From Alisma plantago-aquatica (lineage: Eukaryota > Streptophyta > Magnoliopsida > Alismatales > Alismataceae), in the NCBI GenBank assembly GCA_963693085.1, contig OY856409.1, positions 1,537,665,072 through 1,537,729,071 of the forward strand: a DNA stretch of 64,000 bases, given 5' to 3'. Positions 25,085 through 38,989 of the stretch are shown here, piece by piece. How positions within the stretch are numbered: position 1 is the stretch's first letter; each line of letters opens with the position of its first letter. The notes under the pieces were generated by a model. That model was not told the origin of the DNA, made no database searches, and worked only from the letters and a program-made list of their open reading frames with translations. Position numbers and translations under genes: made by a program.

Positions 25085-26517
25085 TATAACGACCCCAATT
25101 CCTACATACTTTCCATGATGACATTCCCTTGATATGGGTGCACTCATATCAATAAGATGTCAGATCTAGGGTTAGGGTTGCACTTGGATCATAAATACCT
25201 TTACTATTTAGAGAGTGGAAAATAAGTTTAGGGTTTCCAAAAAGTTCAGGTCATCATTGATTTACTTCTTTAAGGTTCATATTATCTAACAATATTAGAG
25301 TTGGATCTAGTGCTTTGATTTGAAATTAAATGAGATTAGACCAAGTATATCATTTCCATATCACGAAAAATATAATATATAATCAAGTGGATTAATGCTA
25401 TTATTTTCAAAAAAGGAAATAGATTCAAGTTCTGATAGTATTTTTATTGGGTTGCTTACATTGTTTTGATAAAAATGGTATATAATTTTTCTATCATATG
25501 ATATTTCTAGCATTAAATGTGTCTTTATTAAGTTAATTTGATTCTAATGGTTTTGCTTAATAAATAAAAAGGAAGAAAAGAAATGATACTTGGATCGACG
25601 GCTTGATCTGATTGGATCAAGGACTCTGATCGATACTAATTGCTGACCCATGCTTGTTGACTCACACTTCCAGTTGAGGTGGCACTTGAAGATCGGCTCA
25701 CTTAGTCCAAGCTAGATCCATGTGAACAACCTTGTCCCATTCGTTTCCTCCACGTGAGCAACAACTCTAATCTAATCCTATGAGGTGGTGAGGCTACTAC
25801 TGCCAAAATCAGGGTGCAAAGGGGTACTATTTCCTTTATGTGGTATTTTTGCGTCTGTTTGGCTAACTCGATTGGTGCAACACCCCTTGAGGGCCTATGT
25901 CGCCGTTGTAGGCAGAGAGGTCTCTATAATAATGAAGGTTTGAGGGGAAGAAGAAAGTTGCAGGGTGGTTTATATGCTATGTAAGCTTGTGAGAACTTGA
26001 CGAAGATGATGACAAGAAGTATTTGGTGTGGGGATATGCATGGAGGTGCGACTGAGGTGGTGTAGTGGTGGAAAGGAGGTGGGATAGAAAGTGATGGTTA
26101 GAGGACTCTGACTTCGATTGGAGTTATGTGATGACTAAAGGAGGGTGGTCAGAGGTAATGGATGTCTTAAATATGCAAATGGAGGCGTATATGGGGAAGC
26201 CTTAAAATGGGTGTGCTGCCGGATGAGAGGTTTGAGATGGCATAGGCTCATTCTCTCTTATCTAGGCATGGGGGAAGATGTGGCAGGGTTTGTTGAGTTT
26301 GGTTTTGAGAGAGGGGAGAAATATTCTGTGGAATGAGCGAGAGGTTGCCAAGTTTGGTTGTGGGAGATTGAGGGGTTTGTTGGCCAGATGTTGGAGCAAA
26401 GTCAGGTATTACAGAAGGTTGATGATGGGTTCCTACCGTCAGATCCCCGCACAACAGATGGGATCATGATCCCTTAGGCTTGATTATGTAGATCAGTCAT
26501 TGAAGTCATGTGACACA
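25085..26517 (-). repeat. Probable 5' LTR of element B
   Basis: On the minus strand a PBS-like GGTATTAGAGCCGGAG (about 25070-25084) follows the sequence GGGGTCGTTATA, the expected LTR end with its terminal CA mutated. The LTR would extend to about 26517 (TGTCACATGACTTC on the minus strand). No second copy is in the window, so the outer boundary is a guess. The small ORFs inside look spurious. Confidence 0.45.
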
Positions 26518-26889
26518 TTTATGTGTCACGACTTGGATATTTAATTCTAAAACTTTAGTCTAGGGCCGATAATAAACAAAATAACGGGTATAATTCCAAT
26601 GCTCATAACTCTCAGTTGGTGTATGCAATTATAGTGAAATTTTATATGGGGCCTTGTGACATGGTTATCGAAATTTGGTGTGAAATTGGGATTGAAATCG
26701 AATTTTGATTGTAGTAATTGACTAGGTACCTTAATACACATAATTTACTCTAATTCTTATTTAGGGTAGTATTATTTTGAAATTTGTATATCAATATGGT
26801 CAAATTAGTAGAGGGAGGTGATTGAGGGTATTTTAGGAAATAATTTGAGAAATTATTTATATCATTAATTTTGTAGGAGAGAAAATAAT
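26518..26889 (+). repeat. Possible fragment of a plus-strand gypsy LTR
   Basis: Starts near TGTCACGACTTGG (about 26529), a common chromovirus LTR opening. It contains a GAAATTTTATATGGGGCC-type block but no coding sequence. The boundary TGACACATTTATGTGTCA at 26514-26531 is an inverted repeat and may be two LTR ends abutting. There is no second copy. Confidence 0.35.
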
Positions 26890-28951
26890 GTAAAAAGTCA
26901 CTTTATTACAATTTAGGATTCAACTGGTGAACCATAGAGGGATTATGGAAGATGTCTCTATCGGTGTGGGAAGATTCTTTATCCCATGCGACATTGTCAT
27001 AATAGATATGGTAGAACACCCTACATGCCCAATGATCTTCAAGAGTCCATTTCTTTCATTAGAGGAGCATTAATTGATGTCGAAGATGGAATTGTTACTA
27101 TTAGAGAGGGAAATGATCATATTGAATGCCATGTTAAAATGATATGTAAGGACCCTCTCTTTTTGAGTTGGTTTATTTCATAGACAATTAGAATCAAATC
27201 TATGAGGAGGTACAAGAAGAAAATGACATAGTTGATATGCTAATGTGGGCCCTCAACAACCCTGACCCAAGTATTGAAGATCTTGAAGTCGCAGAATTCC
27301 TGGACTACCTGAACCAACCAAAGGAGGAATACAATGATGACAAGGAGGAAAAAGTTGAAACAGTGATATATGCCTAGGTCAAGCAAACACCTAAGGAGAA
27401 GGAAGTGCCAAATCCCAAGTAGAGATGAAGCAGCTACCTAAATGGCTAAAGTACATATTTCTTGATGATGAAGAAAGAAATCTAGTTTTCATTAGCTCCC
27501 CTCTGACAAAGATCAAAAAGATAAAATGATAAGTGAACTCAAGCTACGTAGAAAGGTGATCAATTATTCTATAGAAGACATCAAATCCTTAAGTCCGGCT
27601 ATCTGCATGCACCAAATATACCTAGAAGAGACTGCCAAACCCCTAGACCAACCTCAAAGGAAACTGAATTAAATGTTAAGGGAGGTAGTCAAGAAAGAGG
27701 TAATAAAGCTGTGTGATGTAGGAATTATATACTTGATTAGCGGAAAAAATTCGGTAAGCCCAATACACGTCGTATCTAAAAAGGAAGTAATGACATCCGT
27801 GAAGGTTGAAAAAGAATATGAAGTAGCAACATGGATAGTGACTGGGTGGCGGATGTGGATAGACTACAGTAAGCTCAATGCCACCACTAGAATAGATAAT
27901 TTTCTACTGCCATTCATTGATCAAGTTCTTTGCCCCACCACTCATATTTCTACTTCCTAGATGGATATTTAGGATTCTACCAAGTCCCTATTCACCTTGA
28001 TGATCAAGAGAAGACCACTTTTACCTACATATATGGAACTTATGCCTTTCAACGAATGTAGTTTGGTTTATGCAACACACTGTGACATTTCAGAGGTGCA
28101 TGAGTTTTAATTTTACAGACTTTTTAGAGAATATAATGGAAGTTTTAATTGATGAATTTTCAGTGTATGGGACCGATTTTTACAAATGACTAAAGAACTT
28201 GCCTCGAGTCTTACAAAGATGTGAGGAGAAACAATTGGTCTTGAATTGGGAAAGTGCCATTTCATTGTACATGAAGACATCACTCTTGGCCATAAGATTT
28301 CCAAAAGTGGGATCAAGGTGGATCTTAGAAAGATAGACGCAATTCCTGCCCCCCAAATTAGTGACTATGGTAAGAAGCTTTCTGGGACACGTTAGATACT
28401 ATAGAAGGTTTATCAAAGACTTATCTAAGATTTTCAAATCCCTATCCATCCTTCTCATTAAGGATGTTGAGTTTGACTTTTTAGACAAATGCCTTGAAGC
28501 TTTTAATATTTTGAAGAATTCTTTGAAAACAACTCCAATATTGCAATATCCAGATTGGGAGTTGACATTCAAGATAATGTGTGATGCTAGTGACTATGCT
28601 ATTGGAGCCATTCTTGGGCAAAGAAACGACAAGAAACACCATGAGATATACTATGCTAGCTAGACTCTGGATGATGTCCACATCAATTACACCACAACTG
28701 AAAAGGAAATGCTAACAATAGAATTTTCCTATGAAAAATTCAAATATTATCTAATAGGATCAATAGTCAAGGTGTACACTGATCAGGGTGCGATCAAATA
28801 CTTGATGCAGAAAAATGACACCAATACCAAGCTCTTAAGGCGCGCTCTTCTATTGCAAGAATTTGACCATGAAATCATTGACAAGAATGGAATAGAAAAT
28901 ATGGTTGTTGACCACTTGTCAAGGATCAAAGTTACCAAAAAGGATTCCTGA
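26890..28951 (+). pseudogene. Athila-like gypsy pol remnant: protease end, RT, RNase H
   Basis: Opens within the protease, after the catalytic DxG (LVNHRGIMEDVSIGVGRFF), matching the C-terminal half of Athila/Tat proteases. The RT follows: REVVKKEVIKLCDVGIIY (27673), WRMWIDYSKLNATTRIDNF, and a catalytic block LIDEFSVYG (28145-28171) where the second Asp reads Glu. Then come VRSFLGHVRYYRRFIKDLSK (28370) and RNase H (CDASDYAIGAILGQ 28580, YTDQGAIKYLM 28775, ending VVDHLSRIKV 28935). Frame breaks occur at 27180, 27958, 28190 and 28660. Gag and integrase are not found. Athila assignment rests on the GWRMWIDY..LN..T and FSVYG signatures. Confidence 0.8.
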
Positions 28952-30130
28952 CTTGTTAACGACAATTATTCCAATGAACCCCTAAATCGTCTATTGAGAA
29001 TTGCATTATCAATGACCATTGAGATCAAAATCTTAGAGACCATCAACACTAACCTTTAGCAACAGTAGTGAGTCAAGAAACTTCATTGACCATTGGTGCA
29101 GATTTTCACCAACCAAGGGACTAGAAACCATTCATCAAAGATTTTCAATGACCATTTCTCAGTTATTGCTTGACCAAGATTTTCAATGATCAGGTAAACC
29201 CGAGGGTATAAACCCTCATGTCCATCTCCAACCTGCAATCCTATAACAACTGAAGTGAAGATCTCGCAAAATTCCACGACAAAGTGAACACACCCTAAAG
29301 ATGAAGTGTGACACCCGACTTTCTCCCCCCACCACCATTGTCTTTGGTTACAGCTGCTCATGCCAAACCAACACTAAGCACCAAACTTTCAAAGATCATT
29401 GCCGCTCGAGCTACATGACATAGGTAGGAATCATGGAGAGACCTGCTCTTTCCAAGAAACCAACCTCAAAGTGACAATAACTCTAGTACTTTATCATCCT
29501 AATCTTTCCAATTTTCTCTCACCTAGTGATCCTTCTTCCATATCCTAGAATATTAGGGTATCTCTGTGGGTTTTTCCCCTCACCCACCCATCATGTTTTC
29601 CTAGCTCTCAAGACTCAGTGGCATCCACTAGGACCTTCTTGGAGAACCTTTGATGATCATGTTCTCCAAATTCCAATGAACTTTTCAACTTCTCTGCACC
29701 CACCCAGACAAAAATCTCAGCAACCACTGAGCGAATTTCTCATCGATCTCCTGACCAAAGTCTTCATCAATCGCCTTTTCTCAGACTTTCCAATGACCAT
29801 TGAGATTCCAGCAATCACATCCTTTTGAATTCTCAATGACCAATTATAAATGACCTATTTAGCCAATTTCTCAATTATCGCTGAGAATTGTCCAAGAATC
29901 GCAATGACTACCTTCTGATTTTCTTTCTCAGAAACTGTTGAGGTAAATTCTTAATGATAGTCGTGCTCCCTATTTTTTTAGTGATCAATGACATTTTAGG
30001 TTCTCAGTGACCGCCGAAATTTTTTGACCACTCCTTAGCTCATCTCATTATCGTATACTAACTTACCACCTCTCAATGTTTTGTTCGGTTGAGTGCAACT
30101 GACTTTCACATACGAATTAAACAATTTTTT
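28952..30130. other. Unassigned region rich in CAATGACC motifs
   Basis: No gene is seen where integrase would be expected. The block CAATGACC or a near form recurs at about 29010, 29084, 29148, 29789, 29835 and 29983, often extended to the imperfect palindrome CAATGACCATTG. A TGTGACACCCGAC at 29309 resembles an LTR start. It may be LTR sequence of an unrecognised element. Confidence 0.35.
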
Positions 30131-33100
30131 TTAATCAACATGATGTCTTCAACATCTTCTGACTCCTTAAAAAAGAGGGCCACTTCTAAGGAAGGGGTAG
30201 AGAAGAGGATGATGTTAAAATTTCTCTAGTAGGAAATGAACCCCATAGTCAGGTGAGGAACCTAGAAAATCTGAAGGGATCAACGCAACATAATATGCCC
30301 CTTCTGAGGAAGAAACAAAGACAAAGAAGAAATAAAATGTGAAATGGTCAAGTCAGGAAGCCCCAACAAAGAAGAAGAAGAGAGTAGTTGTGAAGTCAAA
30401 AATAGAGATTACGGGGGTAGTATCATCTAACACACCAATAGAAATGGCCTCTAGTGAAACAAAACAATCAACGAATGACCTTCATGCACATCTAACGATC
30501 TCCCACCAGCCTAGGGCCAAGAGCACCTCAATAAGTACAACCTGTTCGTGAAGAAGAAAAACTTCAAACCAACTCAACATATGGATAGATACGACTTCAG
30601 AAAACTATGGTTCCATGACCAAGTAATGAAATTTGTGAAGGTGGAAAATCTACACATAATGTGGACAGAGGTGTAATGCTCCTACACAGAACTCGCCACA
30701 CTAGTTCATGTCCTCCCTAATAAAGGTACATCTCACAAAAAGAGAAAAATATGAGGCAGGTGGAGAGTTCAAATTGCAAGTACAGATTAAAGGGAACAAC
30801 TAATTTTTAACGGAGAAGACATTGAATGGGATATTTATGGATATAGAGGAACTCTCTGGAGCCAACATGGTGGTGAGGTATGATAGGGAGGAGATCGGAA
30901 TCAGAAGCCAAAAAACCTAAGAGAGATCAATAGGAGAATCCAAACACAACCTTAGGAAATCTAAACCAGTACAAGTGCACTCTTTCTTTATCACAATGAT
31001 CCAGAGGATCCTTGCCAACATAGTGTTTGCAAGATCTAAAACTAGAAACATCTCCAGAGGGGATCTCTTCTTAATTTAGTCAATGCTTGAGAAGAGGCCA
31101 GTCAACATCGAAAGGATACTGATTGACAAGTTATTTGTAGTTGCCACCCCAGATGGAACAAGGGATTTCTGCATGGAGGCTAGTCACATCAATATAATTG
31201 TACTTCATGAACCTATAATAAGTTAGGAAGTATGATGTGACTAAAGGAAATACCCTCATTGATTGCAAATACCTCATCATAGTCGGGATACAGACATGAA
31301 AAGGGAACAAGATCTACTATAAGTAGGTTAAGTCAGATACATTCCTTGCCCTCCTTTCAATGAGCCATTGTGATGCTCATAAACTACTAATCTCTAGAGA
31401 CAATATAACAAAGTTGATGTCTAGTACTATTAGGAAATCTACAGACCCACCCTCACCCATGATCATCTTATAATAACAAGACATATAGAAAGAAAAAAAA
31501 ACCTATAAAAAGAAAAGCTACTAGTGAATGTCTGAAGAGTGGTCCCTAAAGAACGAACATCAGTTTTAAAACCAGTCTAGACACAAACAAAGGGTAGTCC
31601 TAGTATAGAGAAGCTAATTTCATAGAACATATGTGTTCAATAAAGAAGGGGTCAAAACTGTTACCAGTGCCCAACCACCTTCACCTACGAATGAAGGAGT
31701 ACCAGAAGTACTTGCCCCTACATAAAATGAACAACAAAAGACCATGGGAGATGTCCAAGTAAAGACAACAACATCAGAGAAACAAGTGAAGGCATCACCA
31801 ACCACATGGGAAATAGGTACGAAACAACTAATGGATCTAGGGAAACCAACTCCTCCTCAACAAAAGTATAAAATGACATCACCACCACTAACTGCACTAG
31901 CAGATGCAACAACCATAACACAAACAAAACATCTATGGCCAACAAGTCTTGGAGAAAAATGAGGGTGTCAATTCAATGTCAAGTGTAAGAAAGTATAAAA
32001 CTCTTCTTCGCATTCCACACTTATTTCATGTAGCATACAAGAACTAACCTTAACTCCCACAATTTATGATGGACTTCCTCGCCAGCCAAGTAGTAATGAT
32101 GCAGACTATGCAAGCTATAGTGATAGAGATGGCATAATTCAGTTAGGAAAGGGATGAGATGTATAGAGAAAGAGAAATCCTATGCAAAGAACTCGAAGAA
32201 CCTCTAATAGAAATAGAGGAGGAACATAGGCACATAAAGGAGTGGTGATCCTGAACAATATCAAAATGGATAGAGAGACCTTAACAATATCAAGCCTCTT
32301 CAAGTCCTTCAAACCAAGATCCACACAAAGAAGAAGAAGTTTCAAATACCAACAAAGCACAGTGAAGAGCATGTCCAAGAAGAGGAACGACATCAACATG
32401 AACAACCATCTGCAGCCAACATCAACATTGACATGCAAGAGATTGATTTAAGATCCTCACCCACTGATGACATCCCTATTTTGGAGGTTCAATTGATAGA
32501 AGATCCATCCAAAGAAGGATAAATTAGCATGAACAAGTCCATGAGCTATAACAAAAAATGCTTCATAGATATCATGACAAGATGAAGATTGGGATGAACA
32601 TCTACTACGTCTACATACAAGATCTAGGACATAATAAATAGACTGATGTCATATCAGATGGACAGATGTCTACCAATCTTACTGCCCGAGATGCAGCTAT
32701 GCTTGAGGCAACACCAAAAGAGTCAACACAATCGGCAGATGTAGCAGCAACAACGACAATGCCACCCTCCCCATAAACTCCAGTGATACATTTGCAAGAT
32801 CAAGTGTTGACAACTAAGGCAATGAAAGCTGGAGACAGGACATCAAATGAAGATGAAGGAAGTATTTCTTCCTTCCTTCTCCATTAATGCACCACTAAGA
32901 GAATATAGGCCACCACCAAAATAAGAAGAGGACCAATCCCTACCCCACTTTCAATAAGATGATAGGCATGGATATGGCTTCCATGTAGTGTATATCATGC
33001 ATAGATGTCCATGTCTTTGCAGATATATTGGATGGCAGTATCCCAAGAATATAAGTAGTATATACTAACCATAGGAGAATCCCAACCATGGATCACTTTA
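30131..33100 (+). pseudogene. Degenerate retroelement ORF, possibly env-like
   Basis: A long plus-strand stretch, purine-rich and coding-like but full of stops and frameshifts. It starts near an ATGATGTCTTCAACATC (about 30140). Fragments such as RYDFRKLWFHDQVMKFVKVE (about 30582), FFITMIQRILANIVFARSKT (about 30985) and NIERILIDKLFVVATPDGTR (about 31110) resemble by pattern the 'plant transposon protein' regions found in env-like or extra ORFs of Athila and Sirevirus elements. Downstream fragments are Thr/Pro/Gln-rich. Position after an Athila-type pol fits an env-like gene, but similarity is weak and a gag-type ORF is not excluded. Confidence 0.4.
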
Positions 33101-33370
33101 GGGTAATATTCTAAAAAAACAAGATTTCATAAAAGATTGCATAAGGTGCTATGTGTCATAGCGCTGGAAGAATTCCTTCACCCTGATAAGCTTCAATCTA
33201 TTTTTAGCGAGACATCTATTGTAGAAAAGAAACTATTTGAAGACAATTTTGATTTAGAACCAGTCTAGGAGCTACAAGAGGCAGTTACACGGGGGGATAC
33301 ATGATTTGTCACCTTGCCAATCAGAACTATTAAACACAGGGTGTTGATTGTAGTAGATCTATGCAACTGA
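33101..33370. other. Decayed sequence before element C, no gene
   Basis: Continues the plus-strand coding-like decay, with a Glu/Asp-rich fragment around 33220-33260, up to the C LTR at 33371. The five bases before the LTR, ACTGA (33366-33370), would be its target duplication; the partner is missing. Confidence 0.35.
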
Positions 33371-36300
33371 TGTAAGACCCCTAACCTGAGTTTTGGGGTA
33401 AACCTATATTCTTTGGGTTAATCATGTTCTTATAACCTTGCTATACTCTTTTGATATGTAATTAGGGCTTGTGAAGATCTTAAGTTTAAAGTTTGGGCTT
33501 GTTTGGATGTTGTTTGTGCTTTATGTGCTAGTTTTGGTGCACAATGCAATTTACCCAAAGTAGGGGGTTAACGTGCAATTTCTCACTCTAGAGTGTTCAT
33601 AATCTTTATTGACATCATATAGAGGATAGAGAAAGAATTTGGCACCTTGTTTGGGCCTTGGTATAGAGTAGACACCCTTAGTGATGATTAGGGATTCTAA
33701 GTGATGAGTGTCTCGATCGGGGTTTACCTAGTGGGTTGTCTCAACCTAGGCTGCGATCTAGGGTGTGCTTTGGTGTATGTCATGGTCAAGACACACCCTA
33801 TAGGTGTCATTCTCGTGACCAAAGTGGTCTTGGGTCGAGATGGTTGCCTTCTTATAGGATGTCTCAACCTAGGGTTAGAGGAGATCCCTTGTCTCGACCA
33901 AGTGGTGATGGACGATGCTTGTTGAGGCCATGGAAGGTGATCCATGGAGGGTCGTGACCATGACCATGTTGGGTGACCAAGGTGGTAGACACCCAACCTA
34001 GCGTGTATCACCATGTCTTGCATGTTAGGGTAGATTGGTTGCATGTTGGTCTCTTAAGTAGACAAGTGTCCATTTGGTACCTTGAAGTGTTGACACCTCA
34101 TATCTTGACTTCTCTCTCATACCCTCATCTATATAATCCATTATCTCTCCATGATTATAACCCTTTAGGACCTCCATCTTCTTCCTTCTCTTTTTCTTTC
34201 TCTTAGATCTTGATGGAGCAAGGAGATCCGGCCTTGGAGCTCTTAGTGACCCACCTCTTCTTGCATGTGTTGCTTGTGGTGACCACATCTCATCTTCAAC
34301 CTTAGTAAGTGTTTATCTCTTATGATGGAATTCCCTTAGATCTCGTACCTCCATATCCCTCTCTTTTCTCATTCCTAGACCATGGTTTCTCCATGGTGGT
34401 CGTTTTGGAGGAAAACTCCTCATTACAAGGGTCATAGACCATGTTTTGACAAGGTACACCCAAGTGTTAGGAAGTTTTCTCCTCTCTTTCTATCTTTCCC
34501 TTTTTGGTTCAGCCTGGAGCTTTTTTCTCTCTTTTCTTGGGCTAGATTTTACCTTGGTCCCTTCTTGTTCTTGAGGTGATATGGTGTCTGAGAGTGGAGC
34601 TTTTAGTGGAGCTTCTTCAACCCTTGGATCGTGTGCTTGGAGTTCATGATCTTGGAACTTTGAATCCTTGGTGGTGGTCTTCTTAAGGAGGGTTATATAA
34701 CACTTAACCTACTCTATTATTGAACTGCTTTATGCATGTTGGCTACTGACTTTTCTCTCTAGAATTCTCACTTATCATGATGGTAGATCATGTTAATGTC
34801 TAAAACTTGTTTGCTGGATATATCTTGCTTGGTTTGGTAGAATTCTGAAACCCTAACCTTCATGCACCCATTTTTGTGGTAGATATGTTATGGAGGTTCT
34901 TATATATATTTAAACCTTATCCTTGCACTCTTAGATGGTATTCGTGTACCTAGGTATTGAAGGGTGGTTAGGATCTATTTTGGATATCTTGATCATGGTT
35001 CCTTCTCTCTTAGATGAGATCCTTCCATGGTAGTTTCATGGTGCATGCCTAAGGTTTTTGGTGATAGTTTTCATGAGCTTTCTCCTTCATGTTGATCATG
35101 GTTTTCCTTGGTCTTGTCTTCTATTTTGGGACCAAGACATCACTACTAGTGATGGTTGAGACATCTACCCAATGTTGTTCACGACCATGGTTAGTCTTGG
35201 TCGAGATGTTTCCCTTTTTATGGGATAGGCCTTGTGTTGTTTGAGGTCGCGACACTTGGTGTTGAAGGTTAAGTTAACCCTTGTTTTGGATGGGTTGTTG
35301 CCCTAGTTTTGGGTTATAGTCTTGCCCTTTTCTTGGATCTGATATGACCTTGAGAGAGTTTGTGGCATATAGTCTTGGGTCATGACATGATGTCATGGCT
35401 TGATATTGAGACAACCATGTCTCTTATTGTGGTTGAGACACCTATGATCCAAGAGTTCACGATAGGTGCTATGATTTTGGTGAATGGAACCCTAACCCTA
35501 GGTGTTGCGGTCGTGACACTCTAGGTTTCATAGTCATGACATAATCTAGGTAAGTGTGGTCATGACCTAGTTATATGGAGTGGTAGTGACATGATGATGA
35601 TAGGTGGCTAAGAGGTATGCTTGGACACATGATGATATCCTTGTATGAGTAATACATAAGCCATGTACCGTGTTGTTTGGATAACATCTAATATACCCTA
35701 ATCATGTTCTTTAACCCTAAGAATGCTCCATGATGATGGGAGATGGTGAACATAGGGTTGGTGATTGAACTTAGCTTATAAAACCCTAATTGGCTAAGAA
35801 GGTGCTCTAACCCTAATAGTATGCAATGTAACATGTTTGTCTCTCTTTCATGGAATGGCTATAATATTATGATGTTATCTCTCTTGTTTATGAACCTATA
35901 ACCTTGCTCGTGTTATGGGCTTGATAATCATAGCTAGTATGTTGTAGTGACTATGATATGAAACAAGTTGAATTTTCCTTCATGAGGCATGGTGAGGCAC
36001 TTGTGATGAAGGAATGATGTGAATGGGTCCTATAACCTGGAAGTGGTTTATTGCCTATTATGAGAGGACATTTTCCCAATAATGAGTTGATGGATTGATA
36101 TCCCATGGTATGTGACCTCGATATTGATGATGTAGTGAATGGAAGCGATACATGCATCATGTAGTGATAATGTGACAGGTCCCAACCACAAACATTTTAT
36201 AGCATCTACAATTGTATCATTTGCTATCTTGGAATAGCTTGTTATGGATTTGGTGCATTATAACTTGATTGATGCTAAAAGACATGTAATTCACTTAAAT

Positions 36301-37575
36301 AATCAAGTGGAACTTAATCATGTAGTTTTGCCCTGTGCCATAGATCCATCTCAGTGTCAACACTTGTTGGATGGTGAAAGGGGCTTTCCCGAGAAAAAGC
36401 TTGGAGTCATATACTATTGAGTATATGCATTCAAGGATTGGTTGCATCCAATACCCTGGTAGGTGTGTGGTTGTGGGCCGTATCTTAGTGACTTTGATGC
36501 TCATGAGGTTTCACAAGATTGGTTGTAGGCCATACCCTGGCAGGAGTGTAGCTACATGCCATAGGTCAATGTCACTAGCGTCATGACCTATACCGAGGCA
36601 GGCTAGGACTTTCACTGTTTGAATATATGTCACATGATGTAGTTGACTGGTATGTCTCTATTGTGTACTCATGTACTGAACACAAGGTCTGGTTTGGTCA
36701 AGGATTTTGGCTCTTCCATAGGCTTGTTATGGCATGGATTTTGACTTTGCATTGGTCGATTGGATTTGGGTGGTACGACTCAAATCCTCAGGGCATAATG
36801 AAATATGTAACCAGTCATGTAGTATACTTGCTTAGGATCAAACTCGAGAACATTGGTTGAAACCTTGCCTTGCATTTATACTTGTTAGTTGGTAGAAAAT
36901 ATACATGTTTTTCATATTCCTTATAAGATCATTAATTATTCTACTACTTAGTGTTAAGTGCCCAATATTTCTTAAATTGCATCATCTATTAGATACATAT
37001 CAAGTAACTGAACCTACTCATCCTTCTTAGTACTGTATCTACCCAGTTTATTTTTTCTGTGCAGTAATAGTGTTGTTAGAGAGTTATATCTCCTGTTGAA
37101 ATTTGGATCTCACCATGTGGGTTTCTTCGCATCTTTTAGGTGGCCGTATACGATGAGGTGGTGATTGTGTAGATAAGGTGGAGCAACAACCATAGTAGTA
37201 GCTGAAAGGTTGGAAGGGCTTTTGATCTTTTGGTGTAGAGTCCTCTAGTTGTCCCTATACACTCACATCTTAGGGGTGTTTTTCGATGTGTTTGTATTTA
37301 TGTTATTGTCATGAGGTTTCTGGCATGAGTGCCTTTTGTTTTATAGTTTTGACAGATGTGCATGTATATATAAATGGTACAAATATGATGTGTAACATGT
37401 CAATGACATGACGTAAAAGTGTTCTATTAAGGACTTACGTGTGAAACCTTTAAGCTCGTGTGCTTCTATGAAATCGATTTTAATTTTTCGTGTTTTTCAG
37501 TAATTTGTTTGTTGTTAGTGTTAATTCTGGGCTTGGTTTTGAGTAATATCACTTTGTGTGACAGAGAGTGTCACA
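33371..37575 (+). repeat. Element C 5' LTR, 4205 bp
   Basis: TGTAAGACCCC to GAGTGTCACA. Rich in GGTCGAGA, GTCTCGACC and GTCGTGACC words. Short ORFs, including a 106-codon minus-strand one at 33724-34044, are not conserved as genes. No coding function seen. Confidence 0.8.
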
Positions 37576-37580
37576 TTTGG

Positions 37581-37593
37581 TTGGTATCAGAGC
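37581..37593 (+). other. Element C primer-binding site
   Basis: TTGGTATCAGAGC, matching the complement of initiator Met-tRNA 3' end, five bases after the LTR. Confidence 0.75.
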
Positions 37594-37709
37594 TTTAGGT
37601 TCACTGAGTCAACAAGGACCTAGGACTAGGTGTTTGTATCTGTTCTTGTGTCCTCCAGTCTATCTTATAGTGACTTCTGCTTATGTAGAAGAAGAAGAAA
37701 AGTTTAAAA

Positions 37710-38930
37710 ATGTCTAGAGAACATGAATAACACGCTGTTGAAAGCAAGGTAGTTGGACCAGGTGGAGGTGCAAAGAACCTGGTGCAAGAGGATCAGGTGC
37801 CTGAGGTCCCCCATTTTGACCCATAAATGCTTGAAATCCTTCTTTCCAATCTCTTTTTTAGCAGTTCATGGAAACCATGATGCATATGATAGATAGGTTT
37901 CCCGCACCTCAACCTAGGGTACCAGTTCCCATTGCGGTATCTTTGGGTACTGATAAGACTTTTGAGCAACTTTGTTGTGTTGGGGCAATAGAGTCTGATG
38001 GGAAGGCTGATCCAGTAGATGTTGATATGTGGCTTACCAAACTCGAGAAAGCCTTCAAGATCCTTAACATCAAGGAGGTTGATAAGGTGAAGAATGCAAT
38101 GTATCTTATGAAAGGGAGTGTTGGCCATTGGTGGGCCATCGAAGAAGAGAAGAGGCCTAGAGTGGTTGTTGGATGGGATGAGTTTCGACATGAGTTCATC
38201 TGTCGATACTTTCCTTGGACCTATTTTGATGAGAAGACTAGTTAGTTTGAATGAATCAGGAAAGGATCCATGTCTATCAATATGAGGCTAAGTTTATGGA
38301 GATTCTTTGGTTCTATCTTCACTTGGATACTATGGATGTTGAGTGGATTTGACATTTTAAGAAGGGGTTGAATTTTGAGTTGTCTACCTGAGTGGCTTCT
38401 TTAGAGGATCGTGAGAGGTTTGCCACATTTGTGGAGTCTATTCAAAGGATAGAGAGATAAGTGATAGAGAAGCGGGAGACAAGTGCCCGAAAGTGGTCTG
38501 CATAGTTCTAGGGATAGTCGACAGGAGGCTTTAAGAAGGTGAGATTTTGTGCACCACCAATACCACAGAGGGCCAGTGCACAGACATAGTGGTCACCAAG
38601 TAAAGGTAGAGGGAATAGCCTTCCACCTACTGGGGCTCACAACATAGTGTCAGTGACGGGTTCGTGTAGACTACAACTTGAGACCATAGCTTGCCACAAG
38701 TGTGGGAAAGTAGGATACTTGAGGTGAGAGTGTCCAGTGAGAGACAAAGAGGTGACCCAACAATTAAGGTAGAGCCAGTAGGGTTTACAAAGGTAGCAGT
38801 TCATTAGTGCAGGAGGATGAGGGTTTGGAAAAAATTGCATGCCAGATTGTATGCTTAAGGAAGAAGAGAACGGGGGTGACAATAGGCAACATCTAGATTC
38901 TACGCCATGAGTCATCCTGAGGGGATGGTT
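37710..38930 (+). pseudogene. gag: Element C gag remnant
   Basis: A likely start ATG at 37710 (MSREHE, then a stop) is followed by a frameshift into the best-kept part, 37868-38245, which holds the Retrotrans_gag domain (WLTKLEKAFKILNIKEVDKV, then EFRHEFICRYFP). Further downstream fragments (FVESIQRIER about 38430) are broken. A zinc knuckle near 38691 reads CHKCGKVGYLR-stop-EC: the His of CCHC is Tyr and an Arg codon is TGA, both explained by C-to-T changes. Nonfunctional. Confidence 0.8.
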
Positions 38931-38989
38931 AACCTATGGGTACTAACAAGCTACATGGAGTTATTTCATTCTTATTTGTCTTCTTCTTA

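Noticed and set aside
33701..34288. Several 70-106 codon ORFs on both strands
   Set aside because: They lie in the element C LTR, overlap each other, and are not preserved in the second LTR copy.
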